This document shows positions 1 through 13,300 of a stretch of DNA of 64,000 nt, one piece after another. Location of the stretch: contig CP099422.1 in the NCBI GenBank assembly GCA_024114885.1, forward strand, positions 558,001-622,000. The letters are read 5' to 3'. The translations under genes were made by a program, and so were the position numbers. The stretch is from Septoria linicola. Its lineage: Eukaryota; Ascomycota; Dothideomycetes; Mycosphaerellales; Mycosphaerellaceae. How positions within the stretch are numbered: the stretch's first letter is position 1; the number at the start of each line of letters is the position of its first letter. The notes beneath the pieces were generated by a model that did not search any database, was not told where the DNA came from, and saw only the letters and a program-made list of their open reading frames with translations.

Positions 1-3000
1 AAAGTCGTTGATAAAGAGATTGCACTCAGCGGTAGCGAGCTGACAAACGCTGCTTCGGTCTGTATTCAACGCACCAAGGATTGACGATCTTAATGCTGAC
101 AGGTCGCAGATCATCACCATGGCGGTATGGACTGATGGCCATATGTCACACTACTCCGCCGGAGACGCTCAGGTAATTTTTCATCGCATCCTTTTGACTG
201 TAGATGGAACTGATGCAGATCAAGTGGGATATCGAAAACCACATCGTAGATTGGATCCACTCAGGAGGGAACCCTTTCCAGTGCATTCGTGCGGTGAAAC
301 TCTCACATCATGGCTGTAAGACTTCCATGGGCTGCCATAAGACCTGCAATGCTGATTCATTGTAGCCGGCTACTCTACACCATTGGATCTTATCCGGAAG
401 TTCAGACCCCGAAGTATCATCGCTTCGGCGTCAGGACACAACTTTGGTCATCCGGTGTATGAATTATTGATATATCTCAACAGATGGTTTCGTACCACAA
501 ACCGGATAGTGCCGAAAGGCAACTCTCCAGGAAAGTGAGTGATCATGGCGCAACATAAACTAGATAGAATTCTAACATGCGCGACAGATTATTTCATAGT
601 CTAATTTATCCGTATTATCTGCCGAGAATCGATACCGAAACAAGCTCCCCCAAGGAAGACACATCAGAGGACATGGAACTTGAGGCAAACGACACTTCTG
701 GTGTAAACGGTACTACCAAGCCGATGGAGATTGTGGCAACTTCGGACGATCCTGTGGCTAAACCAAAAAAGCCAATAATCATTCGGAAGAGAGTTAAGCT
801 TGCGTATGCTGGGTTTGAGAAGAATTACTGGAGTTCGATGCTGTCCTCAGAATCCCCAATTGTCAAGGCTGAGTCCGCACGTGACAAGTGGGTAAAAAGC
901 CTCAAGAGACTCGAGGGTCGCCTGCCTCCAGGTGAGCGATGCTTAGAGCTTTATAAGACTTATCGTGGGCAGCTTGTGCTTCAACAGGCCAAGAAGGTGT
1001 ATCTAGACATCGATGTCCAGACCGCTTTGCAGAACTTCACTTTAGCTGTTGTGGAGAATGGCATGCCTTTGATCGCCGATTGGGATCCGAGGAGCAGCGA
1101 CAGCGTCGCGACCATGAATGCTGCTCTGGGTACACTGCTGCCAGCGGATGACAAAGTACAATATTACAAAGTTCACTGCCGATCATGGAGTCAAACTAGG
1201 CGCTCACAAGATCTGGATCAGCGTCTCGATGGTTACACTGACCTCCTTTATGAGAAGAGTGTACCTGTTCCACCGGGCGATAAGACGGCCGGGAATCGAG
1301 CTTCGGGTGGCAAACGGGCCCTGACAGCCGCAACGAAAGAGGATAAACTTGAAGTGGAAAGAGCGAAGCGACAGCGTGCTTTGGAAGATGCAGTAAACAA
1401 GGCCGGTGGCACGGAATATATGAGAGACGGTGGTGCCTACTACAAGCGCAAGGTCGATGAGATTGATGCACAGTTGGCAGAAATTCGCAACCCGTCCGTG
1501 GGAGGGAAGAAGAAGAAACAAACAAAGAATGATGTCTTCGTAAAGAGTTCGTATCGTGCGCTCGTTCGTGCTGCTTCGACCATAGCTGACCTTGCGCAGA
1601 GATCTTGACGCCCGCTGCACAGAACTTCAAGACACTGGCACAGATGCCCGAGGTTGCTAGACTCGGTAGCGGGGATGTGAACGGATCCGCAGCAGACCTT
1701 CATGTCGAAAGTCTGGCTACGACCGATTCGATACCTGTTCCCGTTGGACCCCAAGTACCTCAGCCTGAGACCGAGGCTCCGAAGCTGTACAATCTGGTTC
1801 CGTCGACGCTTGTCGAAGACAGCCCGCTGCGCCTTGACGACAGCGTGGTGGCGATCTCAGGCGCGGTCAGTGAATATGAGAAGTTCCTGTATTGGTTGTC
1901 AGTACCGATGTTCGTGGTCGATGGAGAAGGTCACGCAGATACAGATGACGCCTTCCGACGACATCTCGTCAACGCCATGAGTGTCGACCAAGATTCGTCA
2001 ACGTTGCGAGCCACTTTCGTCGACAAAACCAACATTAGTGACGGCTCTTGGACTGGGTTGAATCTAGACTGCAAACAAGCTGGACATCAGTTGCACTTCA
2101 GCTCGGCGAATGCATCGTCGTACTTCAGTTCCGAGACACCGTTTGCTACGATCCCATCTTTCCAAGTACCTGCCACTGGTCTCATCATGCAAATGAGCAC
2201 TCTAGTCATGGCGCTCAAGCCGGTCGCTGGCACTACCGAGCAATGGAACATCACGGATATCCTGACATGGTTGGGCCTTCTTAGCGAGTCGGACACGACA
2301 GACGCGATCTCTGATCTGGAAGATGCGATTGGGGCTGGGATTGGGTTTGAGCTGGTACGTGGCGCAGTGTGGTTTTGTCCGGACGTCAGCTATGGCGTTG
2401 TGCAACGCATGGAGTGGCAACTTGATTCTGATTCCATCCGCAAATGGCTTGCCAAGGGCTTCATAACTTTGGGATCTGACATTACCGTCGTCGCCCCAAC
2501 CATCGTTGGTAAGAGTGCCCAGCGCCTTTTTGATTTTACCTACTGACGTTGTTGCAAGGCCGCAAAACCTCTCGTCATAGTGTGACCGCAGCCGGCGACC
2601 TGTTCGTCGATACCTACGAGATTCTCATCGCTCTGAAACTCGTGCGACAGGTTGGCTCAACGACCCAAGACCTTACGAGCACCATCCAGGTTAATCTGGA
2701 AGATGGAAGCTCATCGCTGACGATATGTTTGCTGCCTTCATCTGGCACTTTCGGTGATATGCTAGGATGGCTCAGCGATCTCCTTGGCGAGAGAGATAGC
2801 AGTATCGGCGACATCGTGAACTCGATCCCCGGGGTAAAGTCGCTCATACTCAAAAGAGTTGAGATTGTCTGTTCACGCAAAGGTATTCACAGCTTCAGCA
2901 TCGATGTCGAATGGAAACCTGGCTGGAAGAATATCGCGCCGGGCGATGACCCAGCAGCAGGAGCTGAAATTCCGTTTCTGGTGAGTTATCTTGGGGATCT

Positions 3001-6000
3001 TGATGTTGTATTGAATCTGACACATCTGTGACTTGATAGTTGACATACCGTTGGGTGAAAGCATCGAAGCCTAGTCCGAACTCCATTTCTGCTCAGATCT
3101 GGTATGAACCATCACATGTTCGAGATCCCGAGGCAGCACCGACAGAGCTGTCACCATTCTACGAGCCAACAAAGATCATTCGACCATCCTTGCCTGCCCC
3201 GTCGAGTGTGCATCTTCAATCTCTGATGCCAGGTGGATACCAGCTACCGAAAGAGCTATCACTCGTGATAAACAGCTTGGTAGTCACACTGGAAGGGCGT
3301 AAGATCTCTTTCTCTGGACAGCTAGTGGCAAACAAGGACTCTGAGGCTGACGATACTGGATTCGGCATTCGCCTCGAAGAAGTGACTATCAACGCAAGCT
3401 ATGAGCGTGGCGAATTAAGCCCAGGCCAAGTGGTGGGCAAGCCCAATCCCAAAGGGGAAAGTTCGTACAGCCTGTTTCTCGAAGCTGTGGTCGACATCAC
3501 GCCTGAAGAAGAAGAAGAAGCCAGGATCGAGGAATCTTCGGCGCTCGACGCAGAATCTGCTCGAACTGTCATCGTGGCAAGTCTCAGCTTGGAAGCACGT
3601 GGGCGTAGTAAGGTCTGCAGGCTGCATGGCTCAGTGCAGAGCCTGAATCTTGGGATCCTGGGACGCTTCTTCCCTGCAGAGGACGAGCAGGTCATCACAG
3701 ACCTGTTGGGTCATGTCACGCTGGAATCACTCGAGATCGACTACCTCTACGATTCATCTGGTGCCGGCAATGAGTTCGATATTGGAGCGACGCTGATCCT
3801 GGGACCGTGCGCTCTTGACGTGGACTTTCATCGGGATAATGAAGGATGGCGGTTCGATGCTATCCTGCAAATTGCAGACGGTACTGATGCCAAGGTCGGC
3901 GCGTTATTGGGAGAAATTCTTGGAGACGATGACGCCGCACTGAACAGCATTCCTGGCTTCATCAAAGATATGTCACTGAGCGGAGGTGCAGCCTTCGTGT
4001 CACTGAAGCTCGCTTCACTAGATGCGGCATCCTTGACTGCCTCGGCAAGCCCACCGGTCGCAGTTGGCGCGGATTCGGATCTCAAGTTCTTGATGATGAA
4101 CTTGACGCTGCGAGTGCCAGTGCCTGGCGGTGCAGGTGTAGAATTGTCATTTGTACAACTGACAGAAAAGCCTGCACTTGTTGCTGGACGCAGACCTCCT
4201 CCTCCACAGCCTGGTACCTTACGCAATCGAACGAAACGTATTATTCGTGTATCTGTGGTCGATCTGCCATGGCATAAGATACCATATCCACCTGTCGTCG
4301 GCAAGATCGAGCCACTTTTCGACGAGCTCCAGTTCCTTTGGGTGCAAGACCCTGTCAGCAACACCGGTATAACACGCAAGGAGATCACAATAATAGGAGA
4401 GATCTCAAAAATTCAGTTCAAAGACACTTTCCGGCAGCCCAAGCCTGAGGACAATGTGCTGGTCTCTGGAATGCACTTCTGTATCGCTGATGGATCGAAA
4501 CTGCTTCTGGACTATGCTTTTAACAAGCCAGTGACCCCCGGCAACGCTCGTAAAGCAATGGTAAGCAAGGACAATAGGCCGTTGCCAGCTCCAGGTGCCC
4601 CCACAACTAGTAGCAGCGGAGATGGTACCGCTACAGCAGAACTATCCAAGAAAGTCGGGCCCATCGCGGTGTCGAACGTGGGCTTGCGCTTCGAGGATGG
4701 CGTGCTGTTCCTCTTCCTGGACATTGCAGCCCATCTTGGCCCTGTGCAAGTCATGCTGCTTGGTTTCGGTATCGGTATCAACCTCAAAGACTTCAACCTG
4801 CAGAAGATCTACGATACCGACCCCAAATTCCAGCTCAAAGGCATGGGCATTTCCTTCCAGCAACCACCAGTAGGCATTGCTGGCATGTTCAAGGACGCCT
4901 CAACTGCTACTCAGCGTCTATACATGGGAGGGGTGGCTATTTCGTTCAAGCCATACAGCTTCATGGCTGTCGGAGAATATGGCGAGATAGCTCGACCCGG
5001 CACAACAGGTATGACAGATACCTTCAAGACATTGTTCATTTTTGCAAAACTGGAAGGGCCACTCATCGAGCTTGAGTTCGTCACAATCGGAGGCATCACA
5101 CTTGGATTCGGATACAACAGCAACTTGCGCTTCCCGACCATTGCTCAAGTGCCTTCGTTCCCATTCATCTCGAACTCTATTGGTGGTGGAGACACGGACC
5201 CGCTTACTGTGATGAATCAGCTTGTAGGGGCCGCTGATTCTTATGTAAAGCCGCAAGAAGACTCGTTCTGGATCGCCGCTGGACTCCGAGCGAAAGCGTT
5301 CCAAGCTCTGGACGTCTCAGCTGTAGTCATCCTCGAGTCCAGCCCGTATGTCAACCTTGGCATCTTTGCGAAAGCTATAGCACAAATGCCACCTGCACCC
5401 ACGCCACGCATCGCATGCTTTCTGTATGTGGAACTTGGCCTCATGTGTACCGTGGACTTCCATGCAGGAGCTTTCCGTGTAGAAGCACAACTCTCGCCAA
5501 ATTCCTTCGTCATCCACCCTAGCTGTCATCTTACGGGCGGCTTTGCTCTATGCTACTGGTTTGGACGCTCTGACTATGCTGGGGACTTTGTCTTCACTGT
5601 TGGTGGCTATCATCCAGTCTTCAAGCCTCCGGCGCACTACCCAGTGCCACCAAGACTTGGCATAGCCTGGCAGATGGGTCCAGTGTCCATTCGTGGAGAG
5701 GCCTACTTTGCCATCACCCCAACATGTTGCATGGGCGGTGGAAGACTTGAGGTGGTGTTCAACTCAGGCTTGCTTTGTGCATACCTCACAGCGTATGCCG
5801 ACTTCCTCATCGTGTACAATCCTTTCTTCTTCAAAGGAGAAATCGGCGTATGTGTGGGAGTTCGTTTCACTATGGACATTCTGTTCGTAACGATACACAT
5901 CTCAGTCGAGTTGAACGCTCGCCTACAACTCCAGGGGCCTGAATTTGGAGGCTCCGCATATGTGGATTTCTGGGTCTTTGGCTTCACCATACCTTTTGGC

Positions 6001-7064
6001 GCAAGACCGAAACCACCTGAGAAAAAGAATCTCGATGCTTTCTTGGATCTCCTTCTGCAGGTGCCTGACGCAGACGCTGTGGCTCAGAACGCGATCACCG
6101 GTGGTAACCCTGCATCAGGTCAGATTCATAAACTGCACGTGCTCTCTGTTGAGGACGGTCGCTATACCAATAAGAAGGTCAAAGATGGAACTGCGGAACC
6201 AGGAGAGATCTGGGAGGTCCAACGAGCCGGCTTCCAATTCCGTATTCAGAGTCGTGCCCCATTACAGAGCATCACAGAGCCCGCAGCCAGTGACCAGGAA
6301 GCAGACCTCATTGTGCAAGAAGAGAACCCTTTCTTCTCCAAGCCAATGCAGCTGACCTCGCAGCTTCAGTCCTCAATGACAGTAACGATAGCGAAAATTG
6401 AGAAGACGGGTCGCGAAGTCGCCACCTTCATACCAGCGCCTGTCATCAAAGAGGTTCCGAGCGCACTGTGGGGACGATGTGAGTATCTATCCCCTACACA
6501 TCCAGTATACAGAGACTAATGACATCCACAGACGACGCCTCGAAAGATCCTTCGACCGGCAACATCAAAGCCTCGTCGATTCTCTCTACCAAAGACATAG
6601 ATACATCGGGCACTCTTCCTCTCCTGATGGGCGCCACATTCTCCGCCCCATTACCTTTTCGCTCATATGACAAGATCCTGAAGTACAACGTTCTCCGCTC
6701 CTCATCGATGGACGTCTTCACGCTCGCGGACGTTGATGCAAGTGGAAAGCTTCTGCACCCGACATTGCCCTCAACGGCAACGATTTGTTCTGGAGCTTGG
6801 CAAGCAGCTGAGCCGGTAGCGGGCGCGATGCAGTGGACTTTTGTGAAGAGTAAATGGCAGCAGGCGGTACAGACGAAAGTCGATGATGAAGGAGGATTAG
6901 GAGTTGTCGAAAGCGCCATCGATATCATGACCAGGGCCATGGGCTGGAAGGTGAAGGAAGGTAGTGGTCTCCAGAATGATTTGAAGACGGAGAAGGACAC
7001 GTTGTTGTGGCAGCAGTTCGATCATTTGTACATGGCTCCGCCTATGATTGCGGTGGCGGCATGA
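1..7064 (+). CDS. Metallo-beta-lactamase-fold / DUF6603-like giant protein, 5' partial
   Basis: About 2,208 codons can be joined across seven introns placed by eye: 173-218, 316-365, 535-587, 1540-1622, 2509-2558, 2981-3039 and 6479-6531. All have GT..AG ends and all preserve frame. The reading frame is open from position 44, and upstream exons must lie outside the window. The first ~120 residues read like the C-terminal half of a ComEC-type metallo-beta-lactamase fold: a strand ending YSAGDA, then KLSHHGS, then a STP turn and SGHNFGHP. The metal-binding HxHxDH motif would be upstream. After a charged linker with Lys-rich stretches (residues ~200-360) comes a long beta-rich region. Its block at about 4650-6000 (glycine-rich strands such as TIGGITLGFGYNSN) I recognise as DUF6603-like. 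No signal peptide or clear membrane segment is visible. Function is unknown; a hydrolase on a large scaffold is inference. A split into two genes is possible but less likely, since intron 535-587 (GTGAGT..CTAAC..ACAG) joins both parts in frame. Confidence 0.72.
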
Positions 7065-7358
7065 TCTATGCATGTACTGTAACTCAATTGTGAAGCACAA
7101 ATCGGAGCTACCCATCTGATGGCAGTCTGTCAGAGACGTGACCAGCAACACACTATTCAATAGATCGTGTAAGACATAGAATGCGCGCGATCTGAGTCAA
7201 AACAATCTGATTTATGCCGCTAACGTGCAAGTATCTATGCTAGTTCAGAGAAACAATCAATGAGGTGGCGAACCAAGGTCCACCGGGTATCAAGAGAAGT
7301 CAGATCCCAACGCCGTTCCGATGCGCATGCTGTGCCATATTCCTGCTGTCGTCATGTC
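7065..7358. other. Convergent 3' intergenic spacer
   Basis: This short spacer lies between the stop of the large plus-strand gene and the stop of the minus-strand cyclin gene. It should hold both 3' UTRs. I see no further gene. Confidence 0.5.
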
Positions 7359-8156
7359 TCAAAGCAGTGGTAGAAATTGCATTTCTGTCCTCGTGTCATC
7401 CAATGCCGAACAAGGCGGCGTGATGTCGGGCGTGTATGCACCATTCTCCCAGTGCACAATAGAGGTATCTGAGGTCACAAGCTTCAGAGGCTGTATCTCT
7501 AGTAGGATGGAAGGCGACCCGATATCGTGGTCTGGTGTCGATAGCGCAGAGGATCCGATCGCTGTGGAACTGCAAAATGCGAACATGGCTTGATCAAGAG
7601 CTTCAGACGTAGTGAATTTGTGTATGTGCCAATCCAGCGCCGCCAGGAGTTGTAATGCTGTGGCGTCGATAGTCTGCGCTGTATACGAGCAGCGACAGAC
7701 ATGCCTGGAGTACCAGGCAGGTATCGGAGCGTGATCATCTGTGTATGACACAGCGAGTCTCAATGCCGCCACACTCAGCAGATCCGGAGGACAGCCCAAC
7801 AGATCTGCAGGATCTTGTCGAAGTGCCAAGATCAAGCTGAAGGCGACTGCTACAACTTCGAGTGGAAGGTCGGCTCGAACCAGCATATGATGAATCGCAT
7901 CTGCGACATAGGCGTCTGGACTCATGCTGGTTGATGCTTCGATGGCGAATGCATTTGCTACCGGATCTGTTTGAACCAGGTTATGATGCGTGTGCGTCGG
8001 TCTGGTAACATCGAGGCCAGGATCGCGTGCATCGCTCTTCAGTGGCGGGGTTGGAAAATGTGAGAGTCCTCCTTGTAGAGCTAGGAACGCATCTAGATCA
8101 TCGATGCCGTCCAGAGAATCGCAGGCACTGAGAGCCGGCGATGGTGGGTAAATCAT
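7359..8156 (-). CDS. Cyclin-like protein (Pho80/Pcl type fold)
   Basis: A single exon of 265 codons starts at an ATG at 8156. Residues ~85-195 look like a cyclin box: helices with YVADAIHHMLVRADLP, then VAVAFSLILALRQD, then a run ending QLLAALDWHIHKFTT. The last has the typical 'E/D-x-x-x-L-x-x-L-x-W-x-h' helix of fungal cyclins. The N-terminal 70 residues are Ser/Pro-rich with TPP sites, and the ~60-residue tail is not conserved-looking. Cyclins bind and activate cyclin-dependent kinases; the Pcl/Pho80 branch acts with Pho85 in nutrient signalling. Assignment to that branch is inference from the short box and small size. The gene converges with the large plus-strand gene. An alternative is a divergent cyclin-fold transcription factor. 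Confidence 0.6.
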   Translation of the reverse strand: MIYPPSPALSACDSLDGIDDLDAFLALQGGLSHFPTPPLKSDARDPGLDVTRPTHTHHNLVQTDPVANAFAIEASTSMSPDAYVADAIHHMLVRADLPLEVVAVAFSLILALRQDPADLLGCPPDLLSVAALRLAVSYTDDHAPIPAWYSRHVCRCSYTAQTIDATALQLLAALDWHIHKFTTSEALDQAMFAFCSSTAIGSSALSTPDHDIGSPSILLEIQPLKLVTSDTSIVHWENGAYTPDITPPCSALDDTRTEMQFLPLL

Positions 8157-9149
8157 GTTGGTAGTGGTACTTTCTCATGCCGCAAGAGACGTGGTCGTGT
8201 GAGTGCGCTCGTGTCCAGCAGCAGGAAAGCCGTCCTATATGAAGTGTCCACCTCCCGAGTGTGAATATGCAGGAGGATGGAGCACCAGCAGACAAGCAAA
8301 ACCTTCTGCTAGCCAGCGGGAAGTGCAAGACGGCTCGTTACACCGCTTGGGCACACGCGGTCGTGCCCGCAGTGCTTAAGTGGAGTGCATAAGCGCTCGA
8401 GGAAATGTAGGAGGGCAGCTTCACCGACTGTCGGTCGGTGCAATGTCTGGAGATAAGTGGTGGCTGCGCGGCAGTTTTTGTGTTGGGGACAACCAAACGG
8501 TTCTGCTGACGTTGCCCAGCGAGAGAAGTGTGCAGTTCTGCCATTCTGCAGCATGTGAAGGATGAGGCATCAAGCCATCTCATACACACATCGACAGCAA
8601 TGCGAAGAACCAAGACGATGCATTGTCTGCTCTTGTCCATGTACGTAGCACAATGTTCGCGGGTTGCAAGCCGCAGGAAGTACAGAATATGTTCACCTCA
8701 TCGGCCCAGCATAATCCCTGTTCATGTCGCGTGGTCGTCTAGACCGCCAGCATAGCAGAGCTGTCATCGCCATAGCTCTCCCTGGCTCCGCCCCTCTTCT
8801 CTGCTGCTACAACGAACACGAAGCAGGAGCATCTCCTCTCACAGGCGAGGCATGATCAACAGTGACTTCCTTCTCGTCGTGCATTTCGCAGTGCGAGGGA
8901 GGGACCAACAGTGTAACGATGGAGTTGTATACAAAGAAAGACACGGTCATCTCTCTGCTTCTCACATCTCAATCTTGATCAAACTATCTCTATACAGCAC
9001 TCAGTCAACTCTTACTTTATCAAGCACAAGGTCGCACAACATCCGTACAACCGGCCTCTCCCGACTCTGTCAGAGCTACTGCCAGAGTTCCCGATATCCT
9101 CACAACGACAAACCATCCTCTATACGCTCCATCAGCGTTTTCAACGACA
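8157..9149. other. Intergenic region, divergent promoters
   Basis: About 1 kb lies between the start of the minus-strand cyclin gene and the start of the small plus-strand gene. No convincing coding exon was found. The last 150 bp before 9150 are CT- and CA-rich with CAAG, as in 5' leaders of well expressed fungal genes. Confidence 0.45.
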
Positions 9150-9639
9150 ATGTCCTCGCCAACATCTGAATCGCATCCTTACAGCTACCAGAAGCCAAGC
9201 ACAATGGTATGCGCACCCATCCTTCTCCGCAGCAGCAGTGGCGTGACGAGGCTGAAAGCTGACCGCTTCCGACTGCAGGCCACCCGCTCCCTTGTCTCCG
9301 GCCAAAAGCCCACCGAAACACCTTCTGCCGCAAGCCACGACCACGACGAAACTCGACACAAGCCCGATGTCTTGACGCGCAAGACGACTAGCAATTACGA
9401 GCAAGCTGTATGCACCTCTTGCCCACGTCCCCAGACAATGTTCGAACTTCTTCAGCATAACTGAACAATTCTACTAGCTCGCATCAGCCCAAGCCAGTTC
9501 AGAGAACGACACCGCTAGACCCGGTCTCGATCGTCTACAGAGCTTCAGCAAGGATGACCACAAGCGCGAGTTGATGCAGCAGACTCTTGCAAGTGTAGGC
9601 TCAGGAGACCATGGCTATTACTCGACTGCAGCACACTAA
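9150..9639 (+). CDS. Small orphan protein, spliced
   Basis: The ATG at 9150 follows a pyrimidine-rich leader. The second exon is 9478-9639 and ends in GYYSTAAH-stop. It contains a charged segment (SFSKDDHKRELMQQ) that looks coding. Two splice solutions keep frame: donor GTATGC at 9408 (intron 9408-9477, 70 bp, branch AACTGAAC, giving 139 aa), or donor GTATGC at 9207 (intron 9207-9477, 271 bp, giving 72 aa). The shorter intron fits the usual size here. The long form's middle is Ser/Thr/Arg-rich. There is no signal peptide, membrane segment or recognised domain. The C-terminal pattern RPGLDRLQSFSKDD resembles small soluble fungal proteins of unknown role. Function is unknown. Confidence 0.5.
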
Positions 9640-10342
9640 AGTGTGCTTGCGAAGACATGCTGCGAAATGGAAGGTTCAAACGCGATGACATGGCGACCCG
9701 AGACGTCGTTTTTGAGGACGAGTTGAAGGCGGAGTGAAGGCAATGGTCGAGCAGCGTCCGAGTGCAACCTTCGAAATCCTGTTATGGTTAGCCTGGAATA
9801 CCTGTACTGAGCGTAAAGCTGCACTGCTGTTCTGCGGACATAAGGAAATGCTTTAGGAAGTGACTCCAGCTAGTGTATCTCCTCCGCTGTCCCGTCAATC
9901 TGTCGTTCCAACTCTGCCAGTATACCACATACTCCTTGAGTGTGCATTTGCGCATTCTCAAATCCATTCTCACCAGCGCTCTTCTCGTCTCCACCGGAGC
10001 GGATAAAGCCCGCAGCTTTCTCTCCACTATCGCCTGCTAATCTCTGCGACTTGCCTCGGAACTGATCTCTGTAGTTGAGATTGAGGACATGGGGTGTACA
10101 ACACGGTATAGACATACGTCTAACGCGACACGGCCTCATCTCGAGATACGGTGCGAGCGAGAAGCCGGCTGATGGAAGGCGAGTCGATCGAAGCTGCGGT
10201 GGCTGCTACGCTGGTCGATGGCAATTGCTGATGCTTAGGTGCATCATTAGGTGTGCTTAAACATGTTGGGTGTGGGTTCGTGAGCATGCGCGATGCTCCT
10301 CTTCCGATGTCGTTATGTCCTACAAGCGGCGGTCATCGCCGG
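9640..10342. other. Intergenic region
   Basis: Spacer between the small plus-strand gene and the 3' end of UPF2. It contains one weak minus-strand reading frame, listed separately, and otherwise nothing I can support. Confidence 0.4.
9870..10139 (-). CDS. Possible small hypothetical protein
   Basis: An 89-codon frame with an ATG at 10139. Its composition is believable: Gly/Glu/Lys/Asn-rich, with GDSGEKAAGF and an acidic amphipathic tail LAELERQIDGTAEEIH. The spliced alternative I tried (donor GTATGT near 10113) runs into a stop. There is no recognised domain. It could be a real small gene, a 3' exon of something else, or chance. Confidence 0.25.
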   Translation of the reverse strand: MRPCRVRRMSIPCCTPHVLNLNYRDQFRGKSQRLAGDSGEKAAGFIRSGGDEKSAGENGFENAQMHTQGVCGILAELERQIDGTAEEIH

Positions 10343-13300
10343 TCAGCCTTTTGTCGCTTGTGCTTGCGCATGAGCTCCGCCACGAGTAGATCGAGCACCA
10401 GCGCCACGACGACCGCGATTCGACTGCTTGTCGACAACGTATTCGTCGAGACTGTGCTGACCCTCCTGGCGCTCTGAAGAAACAGCAGAAGCAGGAGCTG
10501 TGCGACCGTACCAATCAATGTCCCCCAGCTGCAACTTTCTCGCGCGCTGCTTTGAGCGGGTGTTGCCCGACTTGTCGTATCGTGGACCGTTGTGCAAGGA
10601 TTCGACGGAGCCTGTCTCGTTAGTGAATGAGTCTTGTTGAATGATCGCTTGTTGCGCGTCTTGCTGGGGAGGCTTGTTCTCCTCATCGCTGTCGCCGATG
10701 GTCTTATGTTGAGATCGACCGTTGAGCTTCAGGCCTCTTTTGTTGAGTGAGCCTGTGCCGATGAGGCAAACGCGATCGCCGGATGCTTGAACATAATGAA
10801 AACTGGGTAAATCACCATCTTCCTGGTCGTTCGTCATATCATAGTTGAGGACCAGATTCTTGATACGTTGTTGCTCAGCACGTTCGGCTTGCTGTTGCGA
10901 GCGCATAGCCACAGCAAATGCAGAGTCGGACGGCATGTCAATGGAACGCGTCTGGGATATGATTAGCTGATCCTGAAGATACAGTGGTCGACGTCGACAA
11001 ACCTGCTGGCGATTGCCTTTCTTGCTCAGGAGCGCAAATTTCATGGTGCCCGCGCCATTGGCCTGTGCTGGCGCTGGTGCTTCATCGCCACTGCCATCGG
11101 CAGCATTAGAGGCGACATCACGCACTGTGCGACGCATTGGCAGCGGCACATCAAACATGGTCTTGCGCTCAAACTTGCGAGAGTCGACACTCTCTGCCAT
11201 AAGCTTGGCTAGCTCGCGGTCGAAGTCTGCATCTGCTTCTGGATCTCTGTGGTCTTCTGGTCGAGTCACGACAATGTGCTCTTCCTCGTCAGACAGGTCG
11301 TTAGCTCGTACTTCTTCATCATCACCTTGTTGCTTCTCTTCATCGCTGGCCGAGTTAACGTTGTCTGCGTCTACTGCATTCTCTTCGCCGTCGCGACGAT
11401 CATCGTCTAACAGTGTAACGTCTGCTTCGGGCTCTTCGAGCTCATCCGGTTCCTGAATCTTGCCGGCAGCCGTGTCCTGATAATTCTGTTTGCAAGCCTC
11501 TCCGAAGACTTTGGCAGCTTCCGGGAAGTCATTGAGAACAAGCTTCCATTGGGGTCGCAAAAGATTGTACGTGTCCTGGACCACAAACTCAATGTCCATC
11601 GGAATGGGATCTTTGACATTGATGTAGTACTGCAAGAAGGCCAGGTAGAAGTCCAGCTTCTTCTTTGCCGCGCCTTTCTCGAAGCAGTGTCCGCATGTCT
11701 CCAGAAGCGCACATGCCAAACGGATGCGGAAGTAGTCATCCGGCAGGTCCATCATGCAAACCTCGCCAGGCTGCGCGTAGGTAGCATGTCCGTAGTTGAG
11801 GATCTTGTACAGCGTATCAAAGATGAGTGTGGAGTCAACGACACGGTACATGTACAGCTCGCCGAGATACTTGGCTTCGGCGATCCGGCGCTGATTGTAC
11901 TTGAAATCGTTAATTTCAAGGCCAACAGTGACACGCTCAAGGATCTCATCCAGCACTGTGACAGCGAATCCGGTGTGAAAACGATACAACGCGGCAAGCA
12001 TCATGGCCAAGAGATAGATGTTGCCGAAGCGAATCTTTCCAGGCTTGACAAAGATCTTGCGAAGAATCTCCACGACCTCGCTCTCTTCCCAGTGAAGCTT
12101 CCGAATCTGCTTGATGACCTTGTCGAGCGTCTTCTTGCTAAGATCAGTGTAGACAAGCTTGCGGACAAACAGATCCAGCGTGGTGCGCTCCTTTTGCTGG
12201 ATCGCAGCGCGCTCTGGGGGGTTGACGTAGTAGACAGCGTTTTCTACAAGCATGCGTTCCTGCTGACCAAGGTGCTGTGCTGCCTTCTTGCGCTGCAGAG
12301 TCTCCAGAAAAGATGCCATGCGTGGCGAGGTCTCTGGGTTGCGCAAGAGATACCTCCCACAATTTTCGAGGAGATTTGCTATAATCTCAATGTTCATCCT
12401 GGAGAAGTCGTCCAAGCTGACCTTGAGGCAGTGGAAAATGACATGCTCTGGGACTACGCCAAATTTGGTGAGCTCTGCGATGTATCGCATGTTGATCATC
12501 CGAACCTGACCAAGAAAGTCCTTCGATTTGCGGCGCTGTAGGCTTCGGAACTCATCGTCGAGGTACTTGATGATAGCCTCGGGAACATCTGGCAAGTGGC
12601 GTCCAAGAGTGCTGACAAGACGAGCGTATAGTGGCAGCAGATCGGTCCGACCCTTCGGCACTTCCTCGACGGCCTTGATCAAGCGGTTGCGCGAGGCCTT
12701 TGAGTTGAGAAAGCAGAAATCAATGGCAAGCTGATCAACCTGATCTTTCGTGGACAGCTCGTGTAGTTTCGCCAGAACGGCGTCGACTTGAGCGCCGACA
12801 GTCTTGTTTGCGATCGCGGTCGATGTCTCATCCGTCTCGGCAGCCTTGTCTTTTGCATCGGATGACTCGTCGATCTTCTTGCCCACTTGCTCGTCATTGT
12901 CTGATTTCTTCTTCTTGCCATCTTCTAACAGAATGCCCGGCACTCGATCTTTCAAATCCACCAGGTTTTCGTAAAAGCGTCGCTCATCCTCATCTTCCCA
13001 GATACCAGCACCTTCAGCCTGGCCACGAAGGTACTCGCCAGTCTTCACTAAGCCGATGCTGCTCTCTAGGCCAGAGCTACTGCTGTCTTTCTGAGAGAGG
13101 TCTGGCATTTCGGCTCCGAGGACTTCGGCCAACGTTTGCGCGCTCGATACAAGCTTCTCTTGCGCCTTCTGCGCCTTTTCGTGATTGGTCTGGCGGTCCT
13201 CGAAGACTTCACCAGACTTGACGTAGGCTTCAGCATTGCGCTTCCCTTGCGCGGCCAATCGCTGCTGGTCGCGAAGCAGATGTGCTTTCACGTCGTCAAA

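Noticed and set aside
1196..1630. Long minus-strand open frames opposite the first gene
   Set aside because: They lie antisense to a well supported exon and intron of the large plus-strand gene and show no domain or plausible composition.
11013..11456. Ser-rich plus-strand frame of 147 codons
   Set aside because: It is the antisense of the acidic and low-complexity part of UPF2; the Ser runs mirror Asp/Glu-rich codons.
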